From: Oscillospiraceae bacterium
GTDB lineage: Bacteria; Bacillota; Clostridia; Oscillospirales; Ruminococcaceae
Assembly (NCBI GenBank): GCA_022793675.1
Contig: JAAWDH010000024.1
Location: 1 to 62,890, forward strand
Reading direction: 5' to 3'
Length of the DNA: 62,890 bases
In this document: one piece after another, positions 8,654 to 16,807 of the stretch
How the letters are laid out: each line of letters opens with the position of its first letter
Position numbering within the stretch: position 1 is the first letter of the stretch
Translations under genes and position numbers: made by a program
The notes under the pieces: generated by a model
Told to the model about the DNA's origin: nothing
Database searches by the model: none
What the model saw: only the letters and a program-made list of their open reading frames with translations

Positions 8654-9270
8654 GAGGAAAAGCAAAATTTTTAGGGCAACAGGTTAAATCTGCGAATACA
8701 GCCCGCGCCTTTGGTACTGTTCCCAGAGAAGATTTAATGACAATAATGAAAGCGGGGCTGGCCGCTCCGTCAGGCTGTAATAAGCAAACAACAAATCTAA
8801 TAGCAGTCGATGATAAAGATGTATTGAAAAAACTACATAGAGTCATAAGCCCACCAGTTGGAGAAACGGCTCCCGCCATGATATGCGTTTTAACACAAAG
8901 AATACCTGCATACAGGGAAAAGTGCTTTGCGGTTCAAGATTATTCCACCGCAACCGAAAATATGTTGTTAGCTATAGTTGAACTTGGGTTTGGGGACTAC
9001 GACAGCGATGGGCAACCCGACTTCACAATAGGCCCGTATCTTTCTTCCTCAAATAGCCTTTACCAATTCTACACCCTAACTGCCAACGATAGCTTTGCGG
9101 TGCTGCCCTTCCAAGAGGGCAGCCCAATGGCGGCATCAAAGGACTTTTCCATTAAACCGGAAATGCGGCAAGGGCTGCTGATCTTGCCGGTTTGGGACAG
9201 CGAAAAAGGCGCTGCCGTGGAAATCCGCTATAACTGGGACGGCGAAGCCTTTGCCAGAACCGGTCCTTAA
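8647..9270 (+). pseudogene. Chimeric remnant: nitroreductase fragment joined to a foreign C-terminal tail
   Basis: One open frame joins two unrelated pieces. From about 8701 to 8990 it matches the middle of the nitroreductase encoded at 39743-40288 (shared APSGCNKQT, KCFAVQDY, ENMLLAI) but lacks the family's first 20 or so residues and its last 70 or so. From about 8995 the frame continues as a secreted-protein-like tail (YDSDGQPDF, AVEIRYNWDGE). The apparent TTG start lies inside the tRNA promoter and has no good ribosome site, so expression is doubtful. This is most likely a scar of recombination beside the tRNA gene. Confidence 0.75.
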
Positions 9271-9350
9271 CCGTAAACTGACAAGGCACCGCAGCAGACG
9301 AAGTTATTCTCCGGCGCATGGTGCCATCAGGAATTACCGTAACCTCCCAT

Positions 9351-9387
9351 AAAAAACACGGCACCCATTTCAGGATGCCGTGTTTTT
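9351..9387. terminator. Bidirectional intrinsic terminator
   Basis: A stem AAAAACACGGCA/TGCCGTGTTTTT flanked by A and T runs sits between the chimeric remnant and the end of the ABC transporter operon and can end transcription from both sides. Confidence 0.85.
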
Positions 9388-9416
9388 CACACAAGCTGCT
9401 ATAAAACAGCTAGGGA

Positions 9417-10880
9417 TTATTTCTTGCTTTCAGACCAGGCAACAGCCTTGGCATTCAGGTCGGCAAGCTCGGCCTTTACGTCGACAGATTCGCCGGCGAT
9501 AGAACGAGACATCATGCTGGCCAAAGTAGGCTGGATGGTAGCCTGGAAGAAGGGGTTGATTTCGTAGCCAGGATGGGTCGCCTGGGCAGAAACCCTAGCA
9601 TTCATCTGACGCCAGATATCCCATTCAGGAGTGGTCTTCTGAACGTTCAGGTTGCCAGAGAAGTTGGGGCCCCACTGGTCCTGACGCCACTGGGCAACGT
9701 CGCAGGTCATAAACTTAATCAAATGCCAGCCCATCTCGGCGTCGTCGCCAGTCAGCTGAGCAGACATACCCATACCGTCAACAGGGGTCCAGTTGCCGCC
9801 ATTTTTGCCGAAGTGCATGGTAGGAACGAATTTAGAGGTCAGATGATCCTTCAGACTCTCATCCTGAACGATAGCCGCAGTCATCTTTCCGCCGCCGCCG
9901 TCCATGAAGATAGCGATATCGTTGTCATCGGTACCCCAGTTTTCAGTACCCTGGCCAGTAGAAGCAGCAGGCGGGCAGAATTTCACTGCGTCAACCAGCC
10001 ACTGGACAGCCTTGACATACTCGTCGGTATCCATCGACCACTGCAGGTTGCCCGGATCATCCCAGGAACCTTCACATTCGATGCCGCCGAAATATTCATT
10101 CAGCGGGATGAGCCAGCTCATGTTCAGGTTGTTAGCAGCAATATAGATACCGTAGTTCTGCTTGCCGGTAACGGGGTTGGTACCAGTCATCTTGCCGGCC
10201 TTCTCCAGAATTTCTTCAGGAGTAGGATACTCGGGCAGCGGCTCAACGTCCCACTGCTCAAAAATCTCTGCATCGTACATGATGATACGATAGCCAACAT
10301 CCCAGGGCAGGGTCAGCAGATGCTGTCCGTCATAGGAAGTGCAGTTCTGGTGGGTTCTGAAGTTTGCGGGGAAGTTATCCTCGTAAACGAACTCCGTGTC
10401 AGCCTCCAGGAATGGGTTCAAATCCTGGCTCAGGCCCTCTTTGTAGTACTCGGGCTGGAAAGCGCCGCCCTGGGTAAACAGGTCAGCACTGCCGGACATC
10501 AGCATGGTCTGAACCTTAGCGGAAGCGTTATCCCATGGAACAGAAGAAATCTCCACGGTGATGTTCGGGAATTTTTCCTTCAGCTGGGTGTTTGCCAAGG
10601 TCTGGAAACCTTCCGCAGGCAGCTTGGTGGTGTTATTGATGCCGTCTTCCAGCGTAGCGCCGCAGATAGCGATGACAAAATCCTTCTTGGTCTTCAGCTC
10701 AGAGATAGGCTTCAGGCCGCCGGTGGTTCCGCCGCCATCGGAAGAAGTTGTGCTGCCGCTAGTAGGAGTGCTGCTGCCGCCGGAAGTGCTGCTGCCGCCA
10801 TTATTGCTATTGCAGGCGCTCAGCAGTGTTGTAGCCGCCATAGCGGAGGCTAAAATCAGAGTAAGTGCTCTTTTGGTCAT
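9417..10880 (-). CDS. ABC transporter extracellular solute-binding lipoprotein (sugar type)
   Basis: Protein of 487 residues with a lipoprotein signal whose lipobox LLSAC places Cys at 23. A Ser/Gly/Thr linker follows (about 25-55), then a family-1 solute-binding fold (FPNITVEISSVPWDN, LTLPWDVGYRIIMYDAEIF). It captures a carbohydrate or glycerol-phosphate-like solute outside the cell for the two permeases encoded just upstream. It is the last gene of the operon, 100 nt after the second permease, whereas such proteins are usually encoded first. No ATPase gene is nearby, so a shared MsmX-type ATPase is likely. The substrate cannot be read from the sequence. Confidence 0.9.
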   Translation of the reverse strand: MTKRALTLILASAMAATTLLSACNSNNGGSSTSGGSSTPTSGSTTSSDGGGTTGGLKPISELKTKKDFVIAICGATLEDGINNTTKLPAEGFQTLANTQLKEKFPNITVEISSVPWDNASAKVQTMLMSGSADLFTQGGAFQPEYYKEGLSQDLNPFLEADTEFVYEDNFPANFRTHQNCTSYDGQHLLTLPWDVGYRIIMYDAEIFEQWDVEPLPEYPTPEEILEKAGKMTGTNPVTGKQNYGIYIAANNLNMSWLIPLNEYFGGIECEGSWDDPGNLQWSMDTDEYVKAVQWLVDAVKFCPPAASTGQGTENWGTDDNDIAIFMDGGGGKMTAAIVQDESLKDHLTSKFVPTMHFGKNGGNWTPVDGMGMSAQLTGDDAEMGWHLIKFMTCDVAQWRQDQWGPNFSGNLNVQKTTPEWDIWRQMNARVSAQATHPGYEINPFFQATIQPTLASMMSRSIAGESVDVKAELADLNAKAVAWSESKK

Positions 10881-10980
10881 TTGTTACACCTCGTTTGTTG
10901 AGCGTACCTTATCGGTACTGGGTTTTATATTGAAGGCAAGGGCATCTGGGTTCCAGACACCCCCGTCTGTCAACCAAAAA

Positions 10981-11862
10981 TTACTGCTTCACACCGGAAA
11001 GTGCGATGCTCTCCACGATGTAGCGCTGCAAGAATAAGTAAACAAGCAGGATTGGGATGATCGAAATACAGGTACAGGCCATGCGGACGCCGGGCTGATT
11101 GCTCAAGCCGCCGTTGGTTGCAAACAGCGCAACGCCGACCTGCAGGGTGTACTTCTTGGGAGAGGTCAGAATCAGCAGCGGCCACATAAAGTCGTTCCAA
11201 GAGCCTAAGAACAGCAGAACGGCCAACGTCGCAACCAGCGCGCCGCACAGCGGCATAAAGATCTGGATGGCGATACGCAGCTCGCCTGCGCCGTCCATCA
11301 GCGCCGACTCACGCAGCGAAGTAGGGATGGAATCCATATACTGTTTGGCAAAGAAGGTGCCGAAGATGTAAGCAAAGGAAGGGAGCCAGAAAGCCCAGTA
11401 AGTATTGACCAGGTGCAGCTTCTGGAACAGGAAGAACCGGGAGACCATCGTAACCTCGCCGGGGATCATCATCGTCGAAAGGGCCAGCATCAGGATTGCG
11501 CCCCGCCCCTTAAAGGGGATCTTGGACAGCGCATAGCCCGCGCAGATGGCCGAGAAGATGGCGATAACCAGGTTGACGACCGCGACCAGCAAAGAGTTAC
11601 CGATATACTTAATCATCGGAACGTTGCTGAAAGCCAGCCTATAGTTATCTATTGAAGGGATCAGCGGATAAAAACGGGGCGGGAAAGGGATGCTGTCTAC
11701 CGTAACCGCGCCGTCGAAGCTGGTGGAAATCATCCACCAGAAGGGGATAATCATTGTCAGGGTACCCAGCGCCAGAATCACACAGATAACGATCTGGTTG
11801 GTGCGTTTTTCGCCCCGCAGGCTGGATGTGCCTTTAGGCCGGGCAGCTGCTGATTTTGTCAT
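10981..11862 (-). CDS. Carbohydrate ABC transporter permease, MalG/UgpE type
   Basis: Permease of 293 residues with about six membrane helices. The first (about 24-46) follows a basic cytoplasmic start. The EAA loop that docks the ATPase is visible as LRESALMDGAGELRIAIQIFMPL. It ends with the MalG-like YIVESIALSGVKQ. It pairs with the preceding permease (50 nt gap) to form the channel. The neighbouring glycerophosphodiesterase hints at a glycerol-phosphate type substrate, but this is context only. Confidence 0.9.
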   Translation of the reverse strand: MTKSAAARPKGTSSLRGEKRTNQIVICVILALGTLTMIIPFWWMISTSFDGAVTVDSIPFPPRFYPLIPSIDNYRLAFSNVPMIKYIGNSLLVAVVNLVIAIFSAICAGYALSKIPFKGRGAILMLALSTMMIPGEVTMVSRFFLFQKLHLVNTYWAFWLPSFAYIFGTFFAKQYMDSIPTSLRESALMDGAGELRIAIQIFMPLCGALVATLAVLLFLGSWNDFMWPLLILTSPKKYTLQVGVALFATNGGLSNQPGVRMACTCISIIPILLVYLFLQRYIVESIALSGVKQ

Positions 11863-11911
11863 GTCTTATCACACTCTCTTTTCTTGTCAATTTCAAGTCA
11901 GCCAGCCGCAC

Positions 11912-12838
11912 TCAGTCGTTGCGGTTGAAGACGTAGTTGTTCAGCATGGTGATGGTAAAGGTAATAATAAACAGGACAACTGCCGCTGCCGAAGCAACGC
12001 CGACTTCTCTGGACAGCCAGGAATTGCGGTAGATGTACATAACGAAGGTATCCAGCTTGCCCGCCGGGTTGCCGGCCGAACCGCCGATCATCCAGACGTC
12101 GTCGAAACGGCGCAGGGTGCTGATGCACAGCATCATTGTCATAAAGGTGAAAGTCGGTTTCATGTTGGGGATGGTGATATACCACCATTTCTGGATGCCG
12201 TTAGCGCCGTCGATGGACGCCGCTTCGTAAATTTCGCCGGGGATGGACTGCAGGCCCGCCAAGAACAGGATGGTGTCGTAGCCGACGCTGCGCCACAAGC
12301 CCATTATGACGATGGACAGACGGGCGATATTCGGGCTGACCAGCCAGCCGATAGGCTTGATGCCCAGAAGGCCCAGCGCGTAGTTCAAGATACCGTTTTC
12401 AGTGGGGAAGAAAATGAAGTTAAAGAGCATGGCGACTGCAACCGAAGAAACGACGTTGGGCAGGAAATAAACGCTCTTAAAGATGTTTTTGCCGATCTTA
12501 GAGGTAACGGAGTTGATCAGCGACGCCACAATAAAGCAGACGACTAGGTCGATGATGACGCCGAAAAACGCCATGTACAACGTGTTGCCGGCGGCGTTCC
12601 AGAACATCGAGTCGGTCAAAACCCACTTAAAGTTCTTAAAGCCCGCCCAGGTTGCAGAAATACCGTTCGTATTCTGGAAGCTGTAGATAACCACCTGGAT
12701 CATCGGATACATAACGAAGATTAAGATGGACAGAATCATTGGCGCGCACAAAGCGTAGCCGGCCAGATTCTGATGGAACATATTTGCGCCCTTTTTCTTT
12801 TTCGCCGCAGGGGCCGCGCCGGAAACTGAGTTGCTCAC
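11912..12838 (-). CDS. Carbohydrate ABC transporter permease, MalF/UgpA type
   Basis: Permease of 308 residues with about six membrane helices, the first near residues 20-45. The EAA loop reads IYEAASIDGANGIQKWWYITIPNM. I chose the GTG start at 12838 (AAGGAG site, 10 nt spacing) over longer reading frames. It is the first gene of the three-gene operon, behind two tandem sigma-A promoters in a 775-nt gap. Confidence 0.9.
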   Translation of the reverse strand: MSNSVSGAAPAAKKKKGANMFHQNLAGYALCAPMILSILIFVMYPMIQVVIYSFQNTNGISATWAGFKNFKWVLTDSMFWNAAGNTLYMAFFGVIIDLVVCFIVASLINSVTSKIGKNIFKSVYFLPNVVSSVAVAMLFNFIFFPTENGILNYALGLLGIKPIGWLVSPNIARLSIVIMGLWRSVGYDTILFLAGLQSIPGEIYEAASIDGANGIQKWWYITIPNMKPTFTFMTMMLCISTLRRFDDVWMIGGSAGNPAGKLDTFVMYIYRNSWLSREVGVASAAAVVLFIITFTITMLNNYVFNRND

Positions 12839-13062
12839 TGTGCCACATCTCCTTAGCCTTAAATTTGTATAAAAAGTCAACAGTTTTTACACAGGCACGA
12901 TTTTGCCTGCATCCCGGCTGGGAATCTGGAGCATATCCAGGTTCCCGGCTTTTATTTTGCCCAATTTTGCTCAAAAAGCCGCCGTGTAAATACTGTTCAC
13001 TTTTTCTACCACAGGCCGGCTCTATTTCACTTCGCACCGCCAACCCGCAGATAGACAAATTT

Positions 13063-13080
13063 AACAGGTTTTTTCCTGTT
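13063..13080. promoter_or_regulatory. Palindrome at the ABC operon start site (possible operator)
   Basis: An 18-bp inverted repeat, AACAGG-6 nt-CCTGTT, lies directly downstream of the proximal -10 box on the minus strand, where a repressor could block transcription. No regulator gene is adjacent, so its role is inferred from position. Confidence 0.4.
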
Positions 13081-13089
13081 GATAGCCTT

Positions 13090-13118
13090 ACTATACCACA
13101 CATTTTTCAGATTGTCAA
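13090..13118 (-). promoter_or_regulatory. Proximal sigma-A promoter of the ABC transporter operon
   Basis: Minus strand: TTGACA (13113-13118), 17 bp, TATAGT (13090-13095), about 250 nt before the first permease. Confidence 0.8.
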
Positions 13119-13349
13119 GCGAAAATTGTGCATTTTTTTATTTTGCACCGCTCCGCCCTATAAAAAATTGTAAAATAGGGATAGGGCAGAAAAAAGTCCT
13201 GCATTTCCCGCCCCAATAACTGGCAAAACAGGCGATAAAAAATCCTTCTTTTTTGCTTCACAATTCCGAAAAACATCCGTTAAGGATTTTTAAAAAGCAG
13301 GCTATGAGGGAGATGTTGACGCTTCCCTTGCCCGAAAGGTTGCTTGAAC

Positions 13350-13378
13350 ATTATAGTACAATCTAATCAGCTTGTCAA
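13350..13378 (-). promoter_or_regulatory. Distal sigma-A promoter of the ABC transporter operon
   Basis: Minus strand: TTGACA (13373-13378), 17 bp, TATAAT (13350-13355). The sequence between the two promoters is AT-rich with no gene. An inverted repeat with a U-run (about 13228-13292) could act as an attenuator but is weak. Confidence 0.8.
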
Positions 13379-13518
13379 CCTGGTTTTTAAAATGAATAAA
13401 TAAATTCGCTTTATTGCATTTTCAAATTTTGAAAATTTTCTCTCTTGACATCCGGCGCGGATTTCTGCCGCTTAATAAAAACAGCGACTAAAAACACTGC
13501 GGAAAATCCGGCTGCCCC

Positions 13519-13547
13519 TTGCTTTTTTCTGTTAAAGGGCGTATGAT
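13519..13547 (+). promoter_or_regulatory. Probable promoter of the glycerophosphodiesterase gene
   Basis: Plus strand: TTGCTT (13519-13524), 17 bp, TATGAT (13542-13547), about 65 nt before the start codon and divergent from the transporter promoters. Confidence 0.5.
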
Positions 13548-13613
13548 TAACCTATCACAAAACCGTTGGCGGGCCGCCCGCCCGCAGCAGTATGAGCAAA
13601 AGGAGAAACCGCC

Positions 13614-14435
13614 ATGAAAACTATCCGAGAAGCCGCCGCCGACCATGTCCTAGTCGCCGCGCACCGCGGCTCCGCCGCCGGGAACATCCCCTGCAACACC
13701 TTGGCCGCTTACGAAATCGCCCTGCGCCAGGGTGCAGATATCATCGAACTCGACGTTGCCAAAACCGCCGACGGCGAGCTGTTCGTCTTCCATCCCGGCA
13801 TGGAATTCCCCCATCTGCGGCTGGAAAAGCACCTGTCTGATATAACGGCCGGTGAAGTGGAAAAGCTGCGCTTTGTCAACGTCGACGGCACCCCGACCGC
13901 CCATCCCATCAGCCGGCTGGATGAAGCGCTTGACCTGCTGAAAGGGCGCTGCTATGTCAATATAGACAAATTTTGGACAGCCATCCCTGAAATCACCGCC
14001 ACTGTCCGCCGCCATAATATGCAGCGGGATGTCATCGTCAAAACCAACGCCGAACCCAAGTGGTTCGATCTGGTTGAAGAGTTGGCCCCTGACCTGCCCT
14101 ATATGCCAATTATCCGCAAAGAGGATACCCTGACCGAGTCCCTGTTCCGCCGCAAGCTCAGCTATATCGGTGCGGAGGTGCTCTTTACCGATGAAAGCGA
14201 CCCCGTCGCCTCGCCGGAATACATCCGCTTTATGCATGATAAGGGGCTGATCCTTTGGGGCAACGCCATTGTCTACAACTACAAAGACGTTCTCGCCGCC
14301 GGCCATTCCGATGACGTTTCCCTCACCGACGACCCCGAAAAGGGCTGGGGTTGGCTGGCGCGCCGCGGCTTTGACATCATCCAAACCGACTGGACGCTGC
14401 TGGCTGTCCTTTTCCTAAGGGAAATCGGCAAATAA
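13614..14435 (+). CDS. Glycerophosphodiester phosphodiesterase family protein
   Basis: TIM-barrel phosphodiesterase of 273 residues. The family hydrolyses glycerophosphodiesters to glycerol-3-phosphate and an alcohol. Visible motifs are AHRGS (catalytic His, about 19-23), ELDV (metal ligands, about 44-47) and a second catalytic-type His in VFHPG, where HD is more usual. The usual third ligand motif NIEIK reads NIDK here, an Asp in place of Glu. No signal peptide, so it is cytoplasmic. Being divergent from a sugar-type ABC transporter suggests that the transporter imports the diester or a related solute. A strong terminator follows. Confidence 0.85.
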   Translation: MKTIREAAADHVLVAAHRGSAAGNIPCNTLAAYEIALRQGADIIELDVAKTADGELFVFHPGMEFPHLRLEKHLSDITAGEVEKLRFVNVDGTPTAHPISRLDEALDLLKGRCYVNIDKFWTAIPEITATVRRHNMQRDVIVKTNAEPKWFDLVEELAPDLPYMPIIRKEDTLTESLFRRKLSYIGAEVLFTDESDPVASPEYIRFMHDKGLILWGNAIVYNYKDVLAAGHSDDVSLTDDPEKGWGWLARRGFDIIQTDWTLLAVLFLREIGK

Positions 14436-14444
14436 TACTTCGTT

Positions 14445-14497
14445 ACGCTGTCCCATCCGGCTGTTTTGGTTAATCTGATGGGACAGCGTAGTTTTTT
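14445..14497 (+). terminator. Strong intrinsic terminator
   Basis: A 13-bp inverted repeat ACGCTGTCCCATC/GATGGGACAGCGT is followed by a T6 run. Confidence 0.9.
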
Positions 14498-14555
14498 CTA
14501 TGCATTATGTTGGGCGCGCCAAAAATTTAGGCCTATGATTGTGCTAAAATCACGA

Positions 14556-14584
14556 TTGACTTTTTTGCTCTTCTCCTTTATACT
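14556..14584 (+). promoter_or_regulatory. Sigma-A promoter of the leucine operon
   Basis: TTGACT (14556-14561), 17 bp, TATACT (14579-14584). It reads into the T-box leader. Confidence 0.8.
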
Positions 14585-14594
14585 AGTATCAATT

Positions 14595-14882
14595 ATTTGA
14601 TATGCGATGATAGGGAAAAAGTCCTGTATCCCGGAGTTTCAGAGAGCTGCCGCTTGGTGCGAGGCAGTGCCCGCCGCAGGATCACTGGCCCTTGAGCATC
14701 CGGCCCAAACCCGCCCCGCGCGGCAGTAGGCCCGGACGGGGAAGTCCGCCGTTACCAGAGGACAGCATTCGCCGGCTGGCTGATGTGGAAAGGGGGCGTT
14801 TTTACGCCAACAAGAATGGTACCGCGGAAGGCTGCTTTCGTTTCTTGATGTGATTTTATCACCAGAAACGGAGGCTTTTTTG
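14595..14882 (+). promoter_or_regulatory. T-box riboswitch leader of leuA
   Basis: A roughly 290-nt leader with T-box hallmarks. Stem I carries the conserved AGAGAG bulge (about 14640-14645), GGTG and CTTGAG elements. The T-box sequence AGAATGGTACCGCGG (14813-14827) pairs with the 3' end of uncharged tRNA. It is followed by a terminator stem (GCTTTCGTTTC with GAAACGGAGGC) and a T6 run ending at 14881. Uncharged tRNA would stabilise the antiterminator and switch the operon on. tRNA-Leu is inferred as the effector from the downstream genes; I could not assign the specifier codon with confidence. Confidence 0.85.
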
Positions 14883-14916
14883 TTTGCCAAGTTAAATTCA
14901 GAAAGGGAAATGCCTT

Positions 14917-16578
14917 ATGAAAAATTATCAGAAGTATATGCGCCAGTATTTCAATCCGCCAATCTGCGAGATGAAATGGGCCAAAAAGGACCATATCGAC
15001 GCGCCGCCCATCTGGTGCTCGGTCGATTTGCGGGACGGCAACCAGTCGCTGATTATCCCGATGAGCCTGGAAGAAAAGCTCGAATTTTTCCAGCTCCTGG
15101 TGAAAATTGGGTTTAAGGAAATCGAAATCGGGTTCCCCGCCGCCTCCGAGACGGAGTACGACTTCCTGCGGGCGCTGATTGAACGGGACCTGATTCCCGA
15201 CGATGTGACCATCCAGGTACTGACCCAGTCGCGGGAACACATTATCAAAAAGACTTTTGAATGCCTGAAGGGCGTTAAAAACGCAATTGTTCACCTTTAC
15301 AACTCCACCTCCGTCGCCCAGCGGGAGCAGGTCTTCCGCAAGTCCAAGGAAGAGATCATTGAAATTGCCGTTTCCGGCGCAAAGCTGTTCAATGAATGCG
15401 CCGCCGGCCATGAAGCCAATTTCCGCTTTGAGTATTCTCCCGAAAGCTTTACGGGCACCGAGCCGGAATTCGCACTGGAGATCTGCAACGCGGTGCTGGA
15501 TGTCTGGCAGCCCACCCCGGAACGCAAGGTTATCATCAACCTGCCGGTAACGGTCGAGCTGTCCATGCCCCATGTCTACGCCAACCAGATTGAATACATG
15601 AGCGATAATATGAAGTACCGTGAAAATGTCGTCCTTTCGCTCCATCCCCACAACGACCGGGGCTGCGCCGTCGCCGACACCGAAATGGCGCTGCTGGCCG
15701 GGGCCGACCGGGTAGAGGGCACCCTTTTCGGCAACGGCGAGCGCACTGGCAATGTCGACATTGTCACGCTGGCGATGAATATGTTTGCCCAGGGCGTCGA
15801 CCCGGCCCTGGACCTTTCCAATATGCCGGAAATCTGCGAGCTTTACGAACGGGTCACCCGGATGCACGTCAATGAGCGCTCCCCCTATTCCGGCAAGCTG
15901 GTCTTCGCGGCCTTCTCCGGTTCCCACCAGGACGCCATTGCCAAGGGCATGAAGTGGCGGGAGGAAAAGGACCCTGGCCATTGGACCGTCCCCTATCTGC
16001 CCATCGACCCCACCGACGTTGGCCGCGTCTACGAAACCGACGTTATCCGTATCAACTCCCAGTCAGGCAAAGGCGGCATCGGCTATCTGCTGGAGCACAG
16101 CTTTGGCTACCATCTGCCGCAGAAAATGCGGGAAAGCGTCGGCTACAGCGTCAAGAGCGTCTCCGACCATCTGCATAAGGAGCTGTCGCCCGCCGAAGTA
16201 TTGGAGGTTTTCCAGCGGCAGTATGTCAACGTCAACTCGCCGATTAAGCTGTTGGATTACCATTTTGTCCGCACTCCGGATATCCGCACCATCGTTACGC
16301 TGGAGATTGACGGCGAAGAACGGGAACTGACCGCCAAAGGCAACGGCCGCCTTGACGCCGTCAGCAACGCCGTCAAAAAGCACCTGGGACTGGAATACGG
16401 CGGGCTGACCTACACCGAACACGCCCTTGAAGAAAGCTCCTCTTCCCAGGCAGTTTCCTATGTGAGCATCACCTTCCCCGACGGCAGCGTCAGCTGGGGC
16501 GCAGGCGTCCATGACGACATTATTGCCGCCTCTATCAACGCCCTGTTTTCTGCCATCAACCGCCGTAAAGGGAATTAA
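14917..16578 (+). CDS. leuA: 2-isopropylmalate synthase
   Basis: Enzyme of 553 residues that condenses acetyl-CoA with 2-oxoisovalerate in the first committed step of leucine synthesis. The catalytic barrel shows SVDLRDGNQSL (about 32-42) and LHPHNDRGCAVA with the metal-binding His pair. The C-terminal region (about 420-550) is the LeuA allosteric dimer domain that binds leucine. It is the long LeuA form used by Actinobacteria and many Clostridia. Control is double: a T-box upstream and probable feedback inhibition. The stop codon abuts repeat R3a. Confidence 0.95.
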   Translation: MKNYQKYMRQYFNPPICEMKWAKKDHIDAPPIWCSVDLRDGNQSLIIPMSLEEKLEFFQLLVKIGFKEIEIGFPAASETEYDFLRALIERDLIPDDVTIQVLTQSREHIIKKTFECLKGVKNAIVHLYNSTSVAQREQVFRKSKEEIIEIAVSGAKLFNECAAGHEANFRFEYSPESFTGTEPEFALEICNAVLDVWQPTPERKVIINLPVTVELSMPHVYANQIEYMSDNMKYRENVVLSLHPHNDRGCAVADTEMALLAGADRVEGTLFGNGERTGNVDIVTLAMNMFAQGVDPALDLSNMPEICELYERVTRMHVNERSPYSGKLVFAAFSGSHQDAIAKGMKWREEKDPGHWTVPYLPIDPTDVGRVYETDVIRINSQSGKGGIGYLLEHSFGYHLPQKMRESVGYSVKSVSDHLHKELSPAEVLEVFQRQYVNVNSPIKLLDYHFVRTPDIRTIVTLEIDGEERELTAKGNGRLDAVSNAVKKHLGLEYGGLTYTEHALEESSSSQAVSYVSITFPDGSVSWGAGVHDDIIAASINALFSAINRRKGN

Positions 16579-16666
16579 GGGATACGGCGGCTTTTGAAAA
16601 AGCCTGGCAAAACTTTTTAGTCGCCAGGGTGCCTGCCCGCCCCATAAGGCAAGCCCTACTGCGTCG
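16579..16666 (+). repeat. Dispersed repeat, half copy R3a
   Basis: Diverged plus-orientation copy that starts at the leuA stop codon (GGGATACGG) and ends in CTACTGCGTCG. Together with R3b it forms an inverted pair joined at the CTACTGCGTCG ends, inside the leucine operon. Confidence 0.75.
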
Positions 16667-16677
16667 GAACCTGCTAT

Positions 16678-16783
16678 CGACGCAGTAGGCGTGCATGGCT
16701 GTCTGCTCGGTGACCCGGGCGATTAAAAGTCTTTGCAGAGCTTTCTTCAGAAAGCGACCCGTACTCCCGTACCCCCGTACTAC
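16678..16783 (-). repeat. Dispersed repeat, half copy R3b
   Basis: Minus-orientation copy starting CGACGCAGTAGGCGTG and ending in tandem GTACG units just before the leuC ribosome site. The central AGCTTAGC hairpin is deleted here. Confidence 0.85.
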
Positions 16784-16807
16784 TAAAAGAAAAGGAATGA
16801 CTGAATT

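Noticed and set aside
8521-9417. Integrated mobile element at tRNA-Leu
   Set aside because: No integrase, no direct repeat of the tRNA 3' end was seen; only a short chimeric scar is present.
9573-10853. 426-codon plus-strand ORF opposite the solute-binding protein
   Set aside because: The minus-strand lipoprotein with signal and lipobox is the real gene.
14752-15981. 409-codon minus-strand ORF opposite leuA
   Set aside because: It is the mirror frame of leuA with no ribosome site or known motif; long antisense frames are expected at this GC content.
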